Assembly: GCA_026400835.1 (NCBI GenBank) | Contig: JAPLOA010000054.1 | Location: forward strand, 98,788-162,787 | DNA: 64,000 bases | From: Planctomycetales bacterium | Lineage (GTDB): Bacteria > Planctomycetota > Planctomycetia > Planctomycetales > Planctomycetaceae | Direction: 5' to 3' | Shown: positions 16,962 to 25,303 of the stretch, in pieces | Position numbering within the stretch: position 1 is the first letter of the stretch | How the letters are laid out: each line of letters begins with the position of its first letter | Translations under genes and position numbers: made by a program | Notes under the pieces: model-generated | The model's input: only the letters and a program-made list of their open reading frames with translations | The model's database searches: none | Told to the model about the DNA's origin: nothing

Positions 16962-18350
16962 TTAAGAAAATATTTCCTCATGAACCATTCCTTTGACATC
17001 GGTCAGGCGCATGTCGCGCCCTGCGAAACGGTATGTGAGGCGTTCGTGGTCAAGACCCAGAAGGTGCAGAATCGTGGCATGCCAGTCATGAACATGCATT
17101 TTGTTTTCAACCGCTTCGTAGCCAAAGTCATCCGTCGCACCGTATCGCAGCCCGCCTTTCGCACCGCCGCCAGCCATCCAGGTTGTGAAACCAGTGTGGT
17201 TGTGGTCGCGACCGTCGGCGATCTGGGCGTACGGCGTCCGACCGAACTCACCGCCCCAGAGGACCAGTGTGTCTTTCAGGAGGCCGCGTTCGGCGAGGTC
17301 GCGGAGTAGTCCCGCGATCGGTTTGTCGGTCTCGCCAGCGTGCTTGCCGTGATCTTCCTTCAGGTTCCGATGCTGGTCCCAGCCACCGTGGCAGACTTCG
17401 ACAAATCGCACGCCCGCTTCGAGCAATCGCCGGGCCATCAGGCATTGCCGACCGAAGTCGTCGGTTTCCGTGGGTCCGATGCCGTACAAAGCCTGGGTCT
17501 CGGATGATTCCTGTGACAGGTCGATCACAGGCGGCAATTCGCCCTGCATGCGGTAGGCCAGCTCGTGGGCTTCAGTGAGTCCTTCCAGGAAGGGGTTGTT
17601 CTGGTCGCGCTGCTGAGCAGATGCATTCAATGACTGAATGAAGGCGAGCTGTTCTTCCTGCGTTGGCTGTGACCGCGGACTCTTCAGATTGGCAACCTGA
17701 GCGCGGGCAATGGCCTGTCGATTCGTTCCGATCTTCGTGCCCTGATAAGAGGCCGGCAGAAAGGCGCTGCCATAGTTCGTGGAGCCGCCGACACCTGCTG
17801 GAGGGCTGATTGTTACGAAACCGGGGAGATTTTCGTTCTCCGTTCCCAGTCCATAGAGCACCCATGCTCCCATCGAGGGTCGCGGAGATGTCGAAATGCC
17901 GGTGTGCAACTGGATAAAGGCAGGAGGATGAGCGGGAATGTCGGTCTGCATGCTGTTGATGACACACAGCTTGTCGGCGTGCTGGCGGATTTCGGAGAAC
18001 AAGTCCGAGATCCATAAGCCTGACTCGCCGTGCTGCCGAAACTCCCACGGCGACTGCATGAGTTTTCCATTGGGGACCTTGCCCTTGCCGATTGACTGAC
18101 CGTCACGTTTCGCTAGTTCGGGTTTGTAGTCGAACGAATCGACGTGCGACGGTGCCCCTTCCATTGTGAGCATCAGCACACGTTTCGCTCGCGGTTCGAA
18201 ATGTGGAGCTTTGACCGCGAGGGGAGATTCTGCAGCGAACGAGACTTGCCGCATCATCGCAGTGTAAGCGACGGCACCGAAGCCATAGCTCACGCTACGG
18301 AGGAACGAGCGGCGGTTGGTCATGGAGTATTCGAGTGGTGACATGATCAT
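16962..18350 (-). CDS. DUF1501 family secreted protein (Tat signal)
   Basis: A 462-residue DUF1501 protein, related in fold to alkaline phosphatase/sulfatase-like enzymes and the usual partner of DUF1549/DUF1553 cytochrome proteins in planctomycetes. A twin-arginine signal (T-N-R-R-S-F-L-R-S-V) follows the start. I chose the ATG at 18350, five bases after the upstream stop; an ATG at 18323 would begin at M-T-N-R-R. Family landmarks include G-A-P-S-H-V-D-S-F-D-Y-K-P near the N-terminus, G-G-W-D-Q-H-R-N-L in the middle, W-G-G-E-F-G-R-T-P, the D-H-N-H-T-G-F-T-T-W-M-A-G-G-G stretch, and H-D-W-H-A-T-I-L-H-L-L-G-L-D-H near the end. The exact activity is not known. Position directly behind the giant fusion gene fits the standard pairing. 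Confidence 0.9.
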   Translation of the reverse strand: MIMSPLEYSMTNRRSFLRSVSYGFGAVAYTAMMRQVSFAAESPLAVKAPHFEPRAKRVLMLTMEGAPSHVDSFDYKPELAKRDGQSIGKGKVPNGKLMQSPWEFRQHGESGLWISDLFSEIRQHADKLCVINSMQTDIPAHPPAFIQLHTGISTSPRPSMGAWVLYGLGTENENLPGFVTISPPAGVGGSTNYGSAFLPASYQGTKIGTNRQAIARAQVANLKSPRSQPTQEEQLAFIQSLNASAQQRDQNNPFLEGLTEAHELAYRMQGELPPVIDLSQESSETQALYGIGPTETDDFGRQCLMARRLLEAGVRFVEVCHGGWDQHRNLKEDHGKHAGETDKPIAGLLRDLAERGLLKDTLVLWGGEFGRTPYAQIADGRDHNHTGFTTWMAGGGAKGGLRYGATDDFGYEAVENKMHVHDWHATILHLLGLDHERLTYRFAGRDMRLTDVKGMVHEEIFS

Positions 18351-18355
18351 CGTTC

Positions 18356-21300
18356 CTATTTCCTGACGAGGAATTCGCCGCTGGCCCACAGGCTTTGACA
18401 GAACGCGGTCCACGCCGCGACTTCGGGGCCGCCCGTAACACGACCATCGTTTTTGGCCTTTTGCCGGTAACTTTCGAGGAAGGCGAGGGCTGCGATCCGC
18501 TCGGTTTCCGTAACGGAACGACCAAACCACCGCTGGTAGGCGAGGTCGATGCGTGAGCCCGGCTCATCGGCATCTTTCATCAATCGCTGGGCTGCACTTT
18601 TGGCCAGCCCCAGCACATACTGGCTGTTGAGCAGATACAGTGATTGCGACGGGACCGTCGTCTCGGACCGTTGGCCGGTGACCACGCTGCCGTCGACGCC
18701 ATCGAACTCTGCGAGAGACGCAAACACACGGCCGCGAATTGCGGGCAAATACACCGAACGGCAGTTGAAGCGTTGTTCAGCGAGTTGGCCACCGCGTTCC
18801 AATCCACCCGTGTAGCCTTCCCCGCCGATTGCGACCGCTGAACCGCCGGGCGGCTTCAGATCGAGTCGCCCCCCTGTCGCGAGCATCGCGTCGCGGATCG
18901 CTTCGGCGTCGAGACGTCGCGGTGACATCCGCCATAGCCAAACGTTCTCCGGGTCCTTTTCGAAGTTCGCCTCCACGAATGTCGCATCCAGGCGATAGAC
19001 TCGACTGAGCACCATTCGGCGAATCAGTTTCTTCAACGACCAGTCGTCTTCGATGAATGTCACGGCCAGATGATCGAGTAACTCCGGATGGCTGGGAGCC
19101 TGTCCGGAGGCACCGAAATTATCCGGGGTCGCGACGAGTCCGCGACCAAACAGATGAAGCCAGACGCGGTTGACAAACACTCGGGCGGTCAATGCGTTGT
19201 CCGGAGAAGAGATCCAGTTGGCCAACTCGAGTCGACCACTTCCTGATGACACGGTCGGCGCGGTCGCACCACACAGTACCTGAACGAAGCCACGGGGCAC
19301 CATTGCTCCGGGTTTCTCGACATCACCGCGAATGAAGAGTTCTGAGTCCTTCGCTGCCGTTCGGTCACGAACTCCCATCGCCAGCACTTTGGGCGTTCCG
19401 TCGGCTTCATACGCTTTGAGCTTTGCTTCAAAGGTGTTCAGCAGGATGCCATTCTGCACAAACTCCAGAGACGCGAATTGCTTCTTCTTCGCCAGTTCGG
19501 CTCGCTTGTCGCGGAGATCCGTAATCTGCTTTTCCAGCCGCGTCCGCTCGGCAGCGCTCAGGGGCGGCACGCCGGCCGACATTCCCGTGGAGTTCCCCAG
19601 CGTCAGCAGTTCCGACGGGTTGTTATTCTGAATGACCGGGATGGTGCCGTAGAGCGTTTCTGTGCTCCGAAAGATGCCCGCGAGGGCGTAATAATCGGTC
19701 TGCGGGATCGGGTCGAACTTGTGGTCATGGCAGCGTGCGCAGGCCACGGTCAAACCGAGAAACGCCTGACTGACCGCATCGATTTGCTCGTCGGCAAGGT
19801 CCATTTCGAACTGCTTTTTGTTCCGTTCAATGTGTGACTTCGGACCGAGTGCCAGGAATCCCGTGGCGATCATCCGTCTTGCCTGTTGAGTGTCGTTGTC
19901 CGGTGGCAACAAATCACCGGCGGTCTGCTCTCGAATGAACTGGTCGAACGGCACATCGGCGTTGAACGAATCAATCACGTAGTCGCGGTAACGCCACGCC
20001 TGCGGGTAGCTGAAACTGGTTTCCTTACCGCTCGACTCCGCGTACCGAGCAACGTCCAGCCAATGCCGCCCCCAGCGTTCGCCAAAATGAGACGAGTCCA
20101 ACAACCGATCGACAGTGGACTCCAGGGTCTGCTGTGGAGAATTCTGCCAGTCGTTGACGAAAGCCCGCACTTCTGCCGGCGTGGGCGGCAACCCGATGAG
20201 ATCAAAGTACAACCGACGTACCATAGTGAGTGGTTCAGCATCGGCAACGACACTCAGACCGTTCTTTTCCTGAGCCGCCAGAACAAACCGGTCGACCTCA
20301 GTCAGTGGCCACGATTCGTTCTGGATCGGCGGAAGCGGTGGCTTCACAGGTCGCTGAAACGCCCAGAACCTGCGTCCCTCCTCGATATCGATCGCGGAGG
20401 ACGATTCGGCGGCGACTCCCTCGCGCGGATCAACGGCGCCCGTCCTGATCCACGTCACAAAGTCGGCAATCTGTTCCTCGGTGAGTTTTTGTTTTGGTGG
20501 CATTTCTAATCCGTCTTCGTGACGGATCGCCGCGATCAGCAGACTTGCCTTGAGGTCGCCGGGGACAACGGCTGGACCTGAGTCGCCGCCCTTGCGAATG
20601 CCGTCACGCGTATCGAGTGCCAGGCCACCTTTGATCTCTTTCGCGTCTGCAGAATGACATGCATAGCACTGGGCGACGAGTACGGGGCGAATCTTCTTCT
20701 CGAAATGGGCCACCTGGGCCGTTGTGGAAACTGCATCAGGCTTCAACTGCGTGGACTCATCTGAGGGCTTCGACTTCTTTTCCGGCTCTTCGGACTCGGG
20801 GCGGCGTGGCGCGTCTGGCTTTGGCTGTGCGGCCGATTGCTGCCGTTGAATCGTTGCAACCTTGCGGTATTCTTCCAGTGTCAACGTGCCATTCCCATCT
20901 GCGTCCAGTCGTTCAAAGAACTGGTTGAGAGCCGGGGCGTTGTCCCGGAAGATCGCGACCGACTCTTTGAGCTTCTCGACCTCTGTCTCGGTAAGCAGAC
21001 CATCTTTGTCCGCATCGAGAAACCTGAACGCAGTTTCGGGGTCGGCGCGGCGAGCGGTTCCTGTCGTCGGTCTGGTTGCGTCGACTGGTTTGTCAACTGG
21101 CATTACGGTTTTCGCAGGCGGTTCCGGTGTCGGCTTGTCAGCAGCCGTCTCTGAAGGCAACGTCCCAGCATCCGGCTTCCTCTGCAGATGTTTCTGGAAG
21201 AAGGCCAGTTCCAGCTTTGTCGCTTCCTCGAAGCCTTCGCGATAGATGCCATAGTGCGTGATCCCTTTGATCACGTGGTATTCCACAGGAACACCATTTT

Positions 21301-22411
21301 CTTTCAGGATCGCAGCGAACTTCTCACCATTCTCTTTTTGGTTGGATAGCTCTTCCTTCTCTGCGTCGATGAAGATCATCGGGACGCGGATGCGTCCCAC
21401 GACCTCGAACTTCTCACCGAAGCCAACATTGCGCGCCGGATCGCGTCGCATGTTCTCATAGCGTTCCATCTTGCCGCCGAGCTTTCCGGTCTCCATGGGT
21501 ACCGGTTCGATCTCGCCCCGCGCCTGCTGCGTGAGCAGTGCAAACCCCGCCTTGTCAGTCTGAGGGCCGATGCCTAATCCAGAGACCTGTGCCGCGGCAC
21601 ACTTCACTCGCGGGTCGATTGCCGCCATGAGTGTTACGAGTCCACCGCCATAGCTGCTGCCGAACAGACCAATCCGATTAGCATCAACTTCTGGTTCGCC
21701 CTGCAGGAACGAAATCGCCGCACGGATATCATACGTCTGGTCCATCAGGTTCATCTGCCAGCGAATCGGCTTCCCTTTGATCGTGACAGCACCGTCAGTA
21801 TCGGGCTCCGTCAGCTTTTCGATGACAAGGATCTCCGATTCACTTTCGCCCCACCCGCGATAGTCAAAGCCAAGACAGATGAAACCGTTTCTGGCCAGTA
21901 TCGGACCGAGGCGAGTTGGCAGTCCCTTCTTCGTTCCACCGGTTCCTGCACAGAACACGATCGCGGGCAGCTTTTCACCAGGCTTGCGGCTTTTCGGGAG
22001 ATAGAGGTCTCCCGCCAATTTGACGCCGTGACTCCAGATGGTGACCGCTCGTTGTTCGACGTCGTCAGGGGAGGGAGCGGCGTCAACTGGCTCCGCGGCA
22101 GCGGAGTTCGCAGTCGCCGGGTTGACGGCTACGCGCTGTCCTGGTGCCCGGCGTGGATTCTTCGCGAACCAGGCCTGCAACTCTTTGAGCGTCGCGAAAC
22201 CATCTCCGTCCGTATCGACTTTTGAGAAGCCGTCGGGATTCCAGAATTCCTCGCGGCTCAATCTGCCGTCGCCGTCTTTGTCGGCTTTGGTCAGCCACGG
22301 CGCACTCTGAGCAGAAGGAGTAGCTGACTTGCCTGCTTCATCGGCAGCGACGGTCGAACTTGCTGCAAGCAGGGAAACGAGGGATACAAAGAATCGAAAT
22401 CGATTGTTCAT
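18356..22411 (-). CDS. giant fusion: EF-hands, alpha/beta hydrolase, EF-hands, cytochrome/DUF1549/DUF1553
   Basis: A 1351-residue secreted protein joining two systems usually encoded apart. After a signal peptide (to about residue 23) there is an EF-hand pair (about 43-78), an alpha/beta hydrolase of the acetyl xylan esterase/dienelactone hydrolase-like kind (about 115-415, nucleophile elbow G-S-S-Y-G-G near 251, late H-Y-G-I), a second EF-hand pair near 463 and 503, a low-complexity linker rich in Pro, Lys and Ser, then a planctomycete cytochrome domain with C-Y-A-C-H near 582, DUF1549 with a second site C-A-R-C-H near 890, and DUF1553 to the end. The frame is open throughout and each module is full length, so this is a genuine fusion rather than an assembly fault as far as can be seen. 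Its start overlaps the anti-sigma gene by four bases. Confidence 0.88.
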   Translation of the reverse strand: MNNRFRFFVSLVSLLAASSTVAADEAGKSATPSAQSAPWLTKADKDGDGRLSREEFWNPDGFSKVDTDGDGFATLKELQAWFAKNPRRAPGQRVAVNPATANSAAAEPVDAAPSPDDVEQRAVTIWSHGVKLAGDLYLPKSRKPGEKLPAIVFCAGTGGTKKGLPTRLGPILARNGFICLGFDYRGWGESESEILVIEKLTEPDTDGAVTIKGKPIRWQMNLMDQTYDIRAAISFLQGEPEVDANRIGLFGSSYGGGLVTLMAAIDPRVKCAAAQVSGLGIGPQTDKAGFALLTQQARGEIEPVPMETGKLGGKMERYENMRRDPARNVGFGEKFEVVGRIRVPMIFIDAEKEELSNQKENGEKFAAILKENGVPVEYHVIKGITHYGIYREGFEEATKLELAFFQKHLQRKPDAGTLPSETAADKPTPEPPAKTVMPVDKPVDATRPTTGTARRADPETAFRFLDADKDGLLTETEVEKLKESVAIFRDNAPALNQFFERLDADGNGTLTLEEYRKVATIQRQQSAAQPKPDAPRRPESEEPEKKSKPSDESTQLKPDAVSTTAQVAHFEKKIRPVLVAQCYACHSADAKEIKGGLALDTRDGIRKGGDSGPAVVPGDLKASLLIAAIRHEDGLEMPPKQKLTEEQIADFVTWIRTGAVDPREGVAAESSSAIDIEEGRRFWAFQRPVKPPLPPIQNESWPLTEVDRFVLAAQEKNGLSVVADAEPLTMVRRLYFDLIGLPPTPAEVRAFVNDWQNSPQQTLESTVDRLLDSSHFGERWGRHWLDVARYAESSGKETSFSYPQAWRYRDYVIDSFNADVPFDQFIREQTAGDLLPPDNDTQQARRMIATGFLALGPKSHIERNKKQFEMDLADEQIDAVSQAFLGLTVACARCHDHKFDPIPQTDYYALAGIFRSTETLYGTIPVIQNNNPSELLTLGNSTGMSAGVPPLSAAERTRLEKQITDLRDKRAELAKKKQFASLEFVQNGILLNTFEAKLKAYEADGTPKVLAMGVRDRTAAKDSELFIRGDVEKPGAMVPRGFVQVLCGATAPTVSSGSGRLELANWISSPDNALTARVFVNRVWLHLFGRGLVATPDNFGASGQAPSHPELLDHLAVTFIEDDWSLKKLIRRMVLSRVYRLDATFVEANFEKDPENVWLWRMSPRRLDAEAIRDAMLATGGRLDLKPPGGSAVAIGGEGYTGGLERGGQLAEQRFNCRSVYLPAIRGRVFASLAEFDGVDGSVVTGQRSETTVPSQSLYLLNSQYVLGLAKSAAQRLMKDADEPGSRIDLAYQRWFGRSVTETERIAALAFLESYRQKAKNDGRVTGGPEVAAWTAFCQSLWASGEFLVRK

Positions 22412-23538
22412 TGGGGATTCGCCTCCGGAGTTTTTATCCAGCGATCGGCAGCAGGGCCGAACCAGTTGGACATCAGTGTTCGTCGGTTGTCAGGCTGAGT
22501 CGTGCGAGTCAGCAGGCGGAAGGGTTCCGTCAAGTGACCTTCCGGACGGTATTTCAGTTTCTCTGCCGGGCGCGAGTCGATCAAACTGAACGTTACCGTC
22601 GACAGTCCCTGCTGCGGCAGTTCACGCTCGATGACAAGTCGACGAACGGCCTTGGTCTCGCGGTCGACTTCGATACGCGCAGACTTTACCCACCCTCCAC
22701 GCCATCGATAACGCGGGGTTACAGTGATGACGTATGTTGAAAGACCTTCATCTTCACGTTTCAGCCGGCAGTGCTTAAGAAAGTTGGTAAGCAGCGTTTC
22801 CAGATTCAGTGTGTAGAGATTTGCGATGTACTCCAAGGGGACTCCGAGTTCATCTTGTTCGACGACAATTGCCTGGCGCGGCCCCAAGGTCAGCCAAATC
22901 CCGCCGCCGGACTCTCGGCCCCAGACCCATTGCCGCTGGCCTCGATTCATCTCCACGTAGAACTGATCCCCCTGAGTCATCACGCGGACTTCACGCGGAG
23001 CAGTGATTTCAGAGAGTCTCGGATTGACCTGCGGAACACTGCCTGATCGAGGATCAGTCGACGCTGCGGATCGATCCACTTCAACGAGATAAACACGCTC
23101 GATCGGCGCAGCATGTGTTTCGGCCGCGGCGCGAACGATGTTGCTGGCATCTGCCAATGCGCTGTTCTCAAAACGACCGATCAGAAATGCGGCTGCAATC
23201 AGGACAACTGCGGCTGCAACACTACCGATGGGTTTCCAGAGTCGACTTGACGAGCGGACAGGCGAAGCGACCCGGCTCGCTGGTGAGACGACAATGCTCT
23301 GCTCTGCCAACTGCTGCGGCTCCGCGACCAGATCCACGAGTGCCGTTAACGACTCGGCCCCAACCTCTTCCGTCAACAGCGAATCGATCAGCAATTGGTC
23401 AATGATGATTTCCAGCCGCCCGGCATCGACCTGAGCAAGCAAGTTCAGTTCAGTGGCCTCTTCCGCCGACAATTCTCCGTCAATCAATTGCGTGATCAGA
23501 TGCCTTGTCCGATCTGCCGATTGTTCGTTGTTGTTCAT
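22408..23538 (-). CDS. membrane anti-sigma-type regulator with extracytoplasmic sensor domain
   Basis: A 376-residue protein encoded directly behind an ECF sigma factor. The N-terminal cytoplasmic part (1-105) is of the planctomycete kind (T-R-H-L-I-T-Q-L-I-D-G-E-L-S-A-E-E-A, then two acidic-helix segments), without the zinc-binding His-x3-Cys-x2-Cys motif. One membrane helix follows (about 108-125, V-A-A-A-V-V-L-I-A-A-A-F-L-I-G). The outer part (about 140-376) is beta-rich and looks like the LolA/RseB fold, with V-Y-L-V-E-V-D, then V-M-T-Q-G-D-Q-F-Y-V-E-M and I-W-L-T-L-G-P. It probably holds the sigma factor inactive until an envelope signal is sensed. It overlaps the sigma gene upstream and the giant fusion downstream by four bases each, linking regulation and target genes in one unit. 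Confidence 0.75.
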   Translation of the reverse strand: MNNNEQSADRTRHLITQLIDGELSAEEATELNLLAQVDAGRLEIIIDQLLIDSLLTEEVGAESLTALVDLVAEPQQLAEQSIVVSPASRVASPVRSSSRLWKPIGSVAAAVVLIAAAFLIGRFENSALADASNIVRAAAETHAAPIERVYLVEVDRSAASTDPRSGSVPQVNPRLSEITAPREVRVMTQGDQFYVEMNRGQRQWVWGRESGGGIWLTLGPRQAIVVEQDELGVPLEYIANLYTLNLETLLTNFLKHCRLKREDEGLSTYVITVTPRYRWRGGWVKSARIEVDRETKAVRRLVIERELPQQGLSTVTFSLIDSRPAEKLKYRPEGHLTEPFRLLTRTTQPDNRRTLMSNWFGPAADRWIKTPEANPQ

Positions 23539-24062
23539 GTGGATTCGCCTCCCGGTGTCAATTGCGTCTGAACACAGGCTTCGAGAGCAGCTCGAATGCG
23601 GTACAGCGTCTGACGGATCGATCCCGCCGGCCGACCGATTGACTCCGCGATCGACTCGACCGTCTGGCCACTCGCGTAACGCAGGTCAATGAGTTGCCGT
23701 TGAGCAGGCGGCAGTTGCTTAAGGCAGTGGTCGAGTGCGTCTCGTCGTCGGTCGAGGTCCTGCAGTTTTTGCTCCGCCATCGCCGCTAACTGTTGCAATA
23801 CCGCATCGTCAAACACGAGCCGTTCACGACCGTATTTCCGCACCTGGTTCAGCACTTTGAATCGAGCAATCTGGCTGGCCCAGGCCCAGAAATCGGACCC
23901 CGGCTGGAATTCATCGCACTTCTCCCAGAGGACGACATTGATTTCCTGCAACAAGTCATCCACATCACTCGGCCGGACCATCAAACATCGCACGAAGGCT
24001 CTGAGCCGCGACTGGTGTCTGGCGATTTCCTGAACGACTGGATTTGGCGGTTTTTTGCTCAC
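23535..24062 (-). CDS. ECF-type RNA polymerase sigma factor, planctomycete group
   Basis: A 175-residue sigma-70 family protein of the extracytoplasmic-function class. Region 2 reads V-D-D-L-L-Q-E-I-N-V-V-L-W-E-K, followed by F-W-A-W-A-S-Q-I-A-R-F-K-V (core binding and -10 recognition). Region 4 holds L-I-D-L-R-Y-A-S-G-Q-T-V-E-S-I-A-E-S-I-G-R, a helix-turn-helix, then R-Q-T-L-Y-R-I-R-A-A-L. Length is normal for the class. It is the first gene of the long minus-strand run and is coupled to the anti-sigma gene by a four-base overlap, so it most likely drives its own operon and that of the following secreted enzymes. The upstream 24063-24100 stretch would hold the promoter, but I could not pick a convincing ECF -35/-10 pair by eye. 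Confidence 0.92.
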   Translation of the reverse strand: MSKKPPNPVVQEIARHQSRLRAFVRCLMVRPSDVDDLLQEINVVLWEKCDEFQPGSDFWAWASQIARFKVLNQVRKYGRERLVFDDAVLQQLAAMAEQKLQDLDRRRDALDHCLKQLPPAQRQLIDLRYASGQTVESIAESIGRPAGSIRQTLYRIRAALEACVQTQLTPGGEST

Positions 24063-24280
24063 AATTTGAATTCTCCAGTTGGCTAATGTCGTGATCAGTC
24101 AACTCGTCAACAGGAAAATCCGACCAATCTGCGAGAGATTCAAAATATAGCAATCCGTCCTGGATTCGTGTCACCCCCGTGGCTGAGAAGACCGTTCTCA
24201 TCGACGGATCACTTTTCCTGCTCCACACGAGCCCACCACATCGTCGCCACTATGCTCTCCGGCATAAGTAAGCACGAGTC

Positions 24281-24340
24281 GGGCATCACGACCGAGGTGA
24301 GAAACGGCCACGTGCTTCGCCGCGTCGGTCCGACACACTG
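24281..24340 (-). repeat. dispersed intergenic repeat, copy A
   Basis: On the minus strand this carries the core G-T-G-T-C-G-G-A-C-C-G followed by G-C-G-A-A-G-C and C-C-T-C-G-G-T-C-G-T-G-A, matching copies elsewhere in the window. Upstream of the core it also shares the sequence GATCAGATTGATGC with copy F. It lies in the spacer between the ECF sigma factor gene and the CRISPR remnant. Confidence 0.5.
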
Positions 24341-24436
24341 CTGCAGCATCAATCTGATCAGCGGCATTGCTCATATCCCATCCCGACGCGCGGTCAAAAA
24401 GACGACACAAGCCGATTGAAGTTAGCCGCATGAAAT

Positions 24437-24543
24437 TCGCACAACACCTTTCGGCATCAACGAAAGAATCACCCTTTGCCGGTTTTATTTGGGAGCAGGA
24501 AGTCGCAGTGCTCAACGCCTTTCGGCATCAACGAAGGAATCAC
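24437..24543 (-). CRISPR. minimal CRISPR remnant: two 36-nt repeats, one 35-nt spacer
   Basis: Two direct repeats of 36 bases at 24437-24472 and 24508-24543 flank a 35-base unique spacer (24473-24507). The repeats agree at 31 of 36 positions. In the cas direction (minus) the first repeat begins GTGATTCCTTCG and ends GGCGTTGAGCAC; the second has most of its changes at its far end, as typical of the last repeat of an array. Each repeat can form a hairpin from CTTTCG and CGAAAG or the wobble-tolerant CGAAGG, around a GCATCAA loop. The array begins 13 bases after the stop of a truncated Cas4-Cas1 gene. Two repeats alone would be weak evidence; the geometry and the adjoining cas fragment make it convincing. 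Confidence 0.7.
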
Positions 24544-24556
24544 ACAAGCCGAGCGG

Positions 24557-24934
24557 TTAATGCGATCGCTGGAAGCATGTCCTCAGCCCCGATGTCTCGC
24601 TGGAGACTTGAAAAGATCGTTTCTCCGGGCTGATATCATCCTCTGGGACGACATCATCGTGCAGGCGGCGGCCCGCGTAGACGTCAGGATGAGCAACGGA
24701 GATTTGTTCAACTTCCTGAAAGTAGAACAGCCGCTCGCAGTATTTCATTGCGTGGAGGGACTCAATTCGGAGCGGCGATTCCGGGAAAGCAGCCCTTGCG
24801 TCGTCAGGATTTTCGCTCGAGTCTTCAAAAATCAACGTGTCAACGCGAAGATCATGCTGATCGCGACGTTGTTCAGTAGATATCTGCAGAGACTCTTCCG
24901 CAGCGTAGACCTCGATCGGAATTTGGCTGGCCAT
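24557..24934 (-). pseudogene. N-terminal fragment of a Cas4-Cas1 fusion (type I-G-like)
   Basis: A 125-residue product that matches the opening of Cas4-Cas1 fusion proteins as I know them from type I-G (formerly I-U) systems of planctomycetes and others. Residues 29-38 read L-R-V-D-T-L-I-F-E-D, and residues 54-92 contain P-L-R-I-E-S-L-H-A-M-K-Y-C-E-R-L-F-Y-F then V-Y-A-G-R-R-L-H. Cys 66 would be the first iron-sulfur ligand of Cas4 and His 92 its active-site histidine. Similarity continues to about S-S-E-T-S-G-L-R (118) and then ends; the rest of Cas4 and all of Cas1 (several hundred residues) are missing. A CRISPR repeat starts 13 bases after the stop, so one deletion probably removed the rest of this gene, cas2 and part of the array. 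The start codon looks intact. Confidence 0.72.
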
Positions 24935-25042
24935 AAAACGACTCCAAAAATCGTGGTGACGAATGGACCTCGCCGTGGTTACAATATTACTTCGTCCTAT
25001 CGGGTTATCATCCAGTCAAGGTCTTGCAACCGGAGATCCATA

Positions 25043-25303
25043 ATGTCCGTGGTTATCCCCCCTGAGTTCCAGCCATTTGTGGTGGACGGAATTGCAAGTG
25101 GTCGGTTTCGGTCTGAAGAAGAAGCTGTGAAGGAAGGATTAACCTTGCTCCGCAGTCGCGAACAAAAACTTGATGCACTCCGTAAAGATATCCAAATTGG
25201 ACTTGATGATCTCGAAGCCGGCCGGACTTCACCGTTCGACGTTGAAGACATCATCAAACGTGGTCGCCAGAGACTCGCAGCTTCCCAAGCGACTGAGTCA
25301 TGA
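25043..25303 (+). CDS. ParD-like antitoxin
   Basis: An 86-residue protein of the ParD/CopG-like ribbon-helix-helix antitoxin type. The N-terminus M-S-V-V-I-P-P-E-F forms the expected beta strand, then G-R-F-R-S-E-E-E-A-V-K-E-G-L-T-L-L matches the family signature (G-x-Y/F-x-S-x-x-E-V-x-x-x-A-L). The C-terminal part (D-I-Q-I-G-L-D-D-L-E-A-G and D-V-E-D-I-I-K-R-G) is the toxin-binding tail. I chose the ATG at 25043 since the frame upstream has no matching features and the family starts there. The stop overlaps the toxin start by four bases (ATGA), the standard arrangement. It should neutralise the toxin and repress the shared promoter. The pair lies where upstream cas genes would be expected beside the Cas4-Cas1 fragment. 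Confidence 0.88.
   Translation: MSVVIPPEFQPFVVDGIASGRFRSEEEAVKEGLTLLRSREQKLDALRKDIQIGLDDLEAGRTSPFDVEDIIKRGRQRLAASQATES

Noticed and set aside
23965..24228. Minus-strand frame overlapping the start of the sigma factor
   Set aside because: It overlaps region 1 of a normal ECF sigma factor in another frame and has no recognisable domain.
24198..24515. Minus-strand frame running through the CRISPR repeats
   Set aside because: It is made of a dispersed repeat and CRISPR repeats, so it cannot be supported as a protein.
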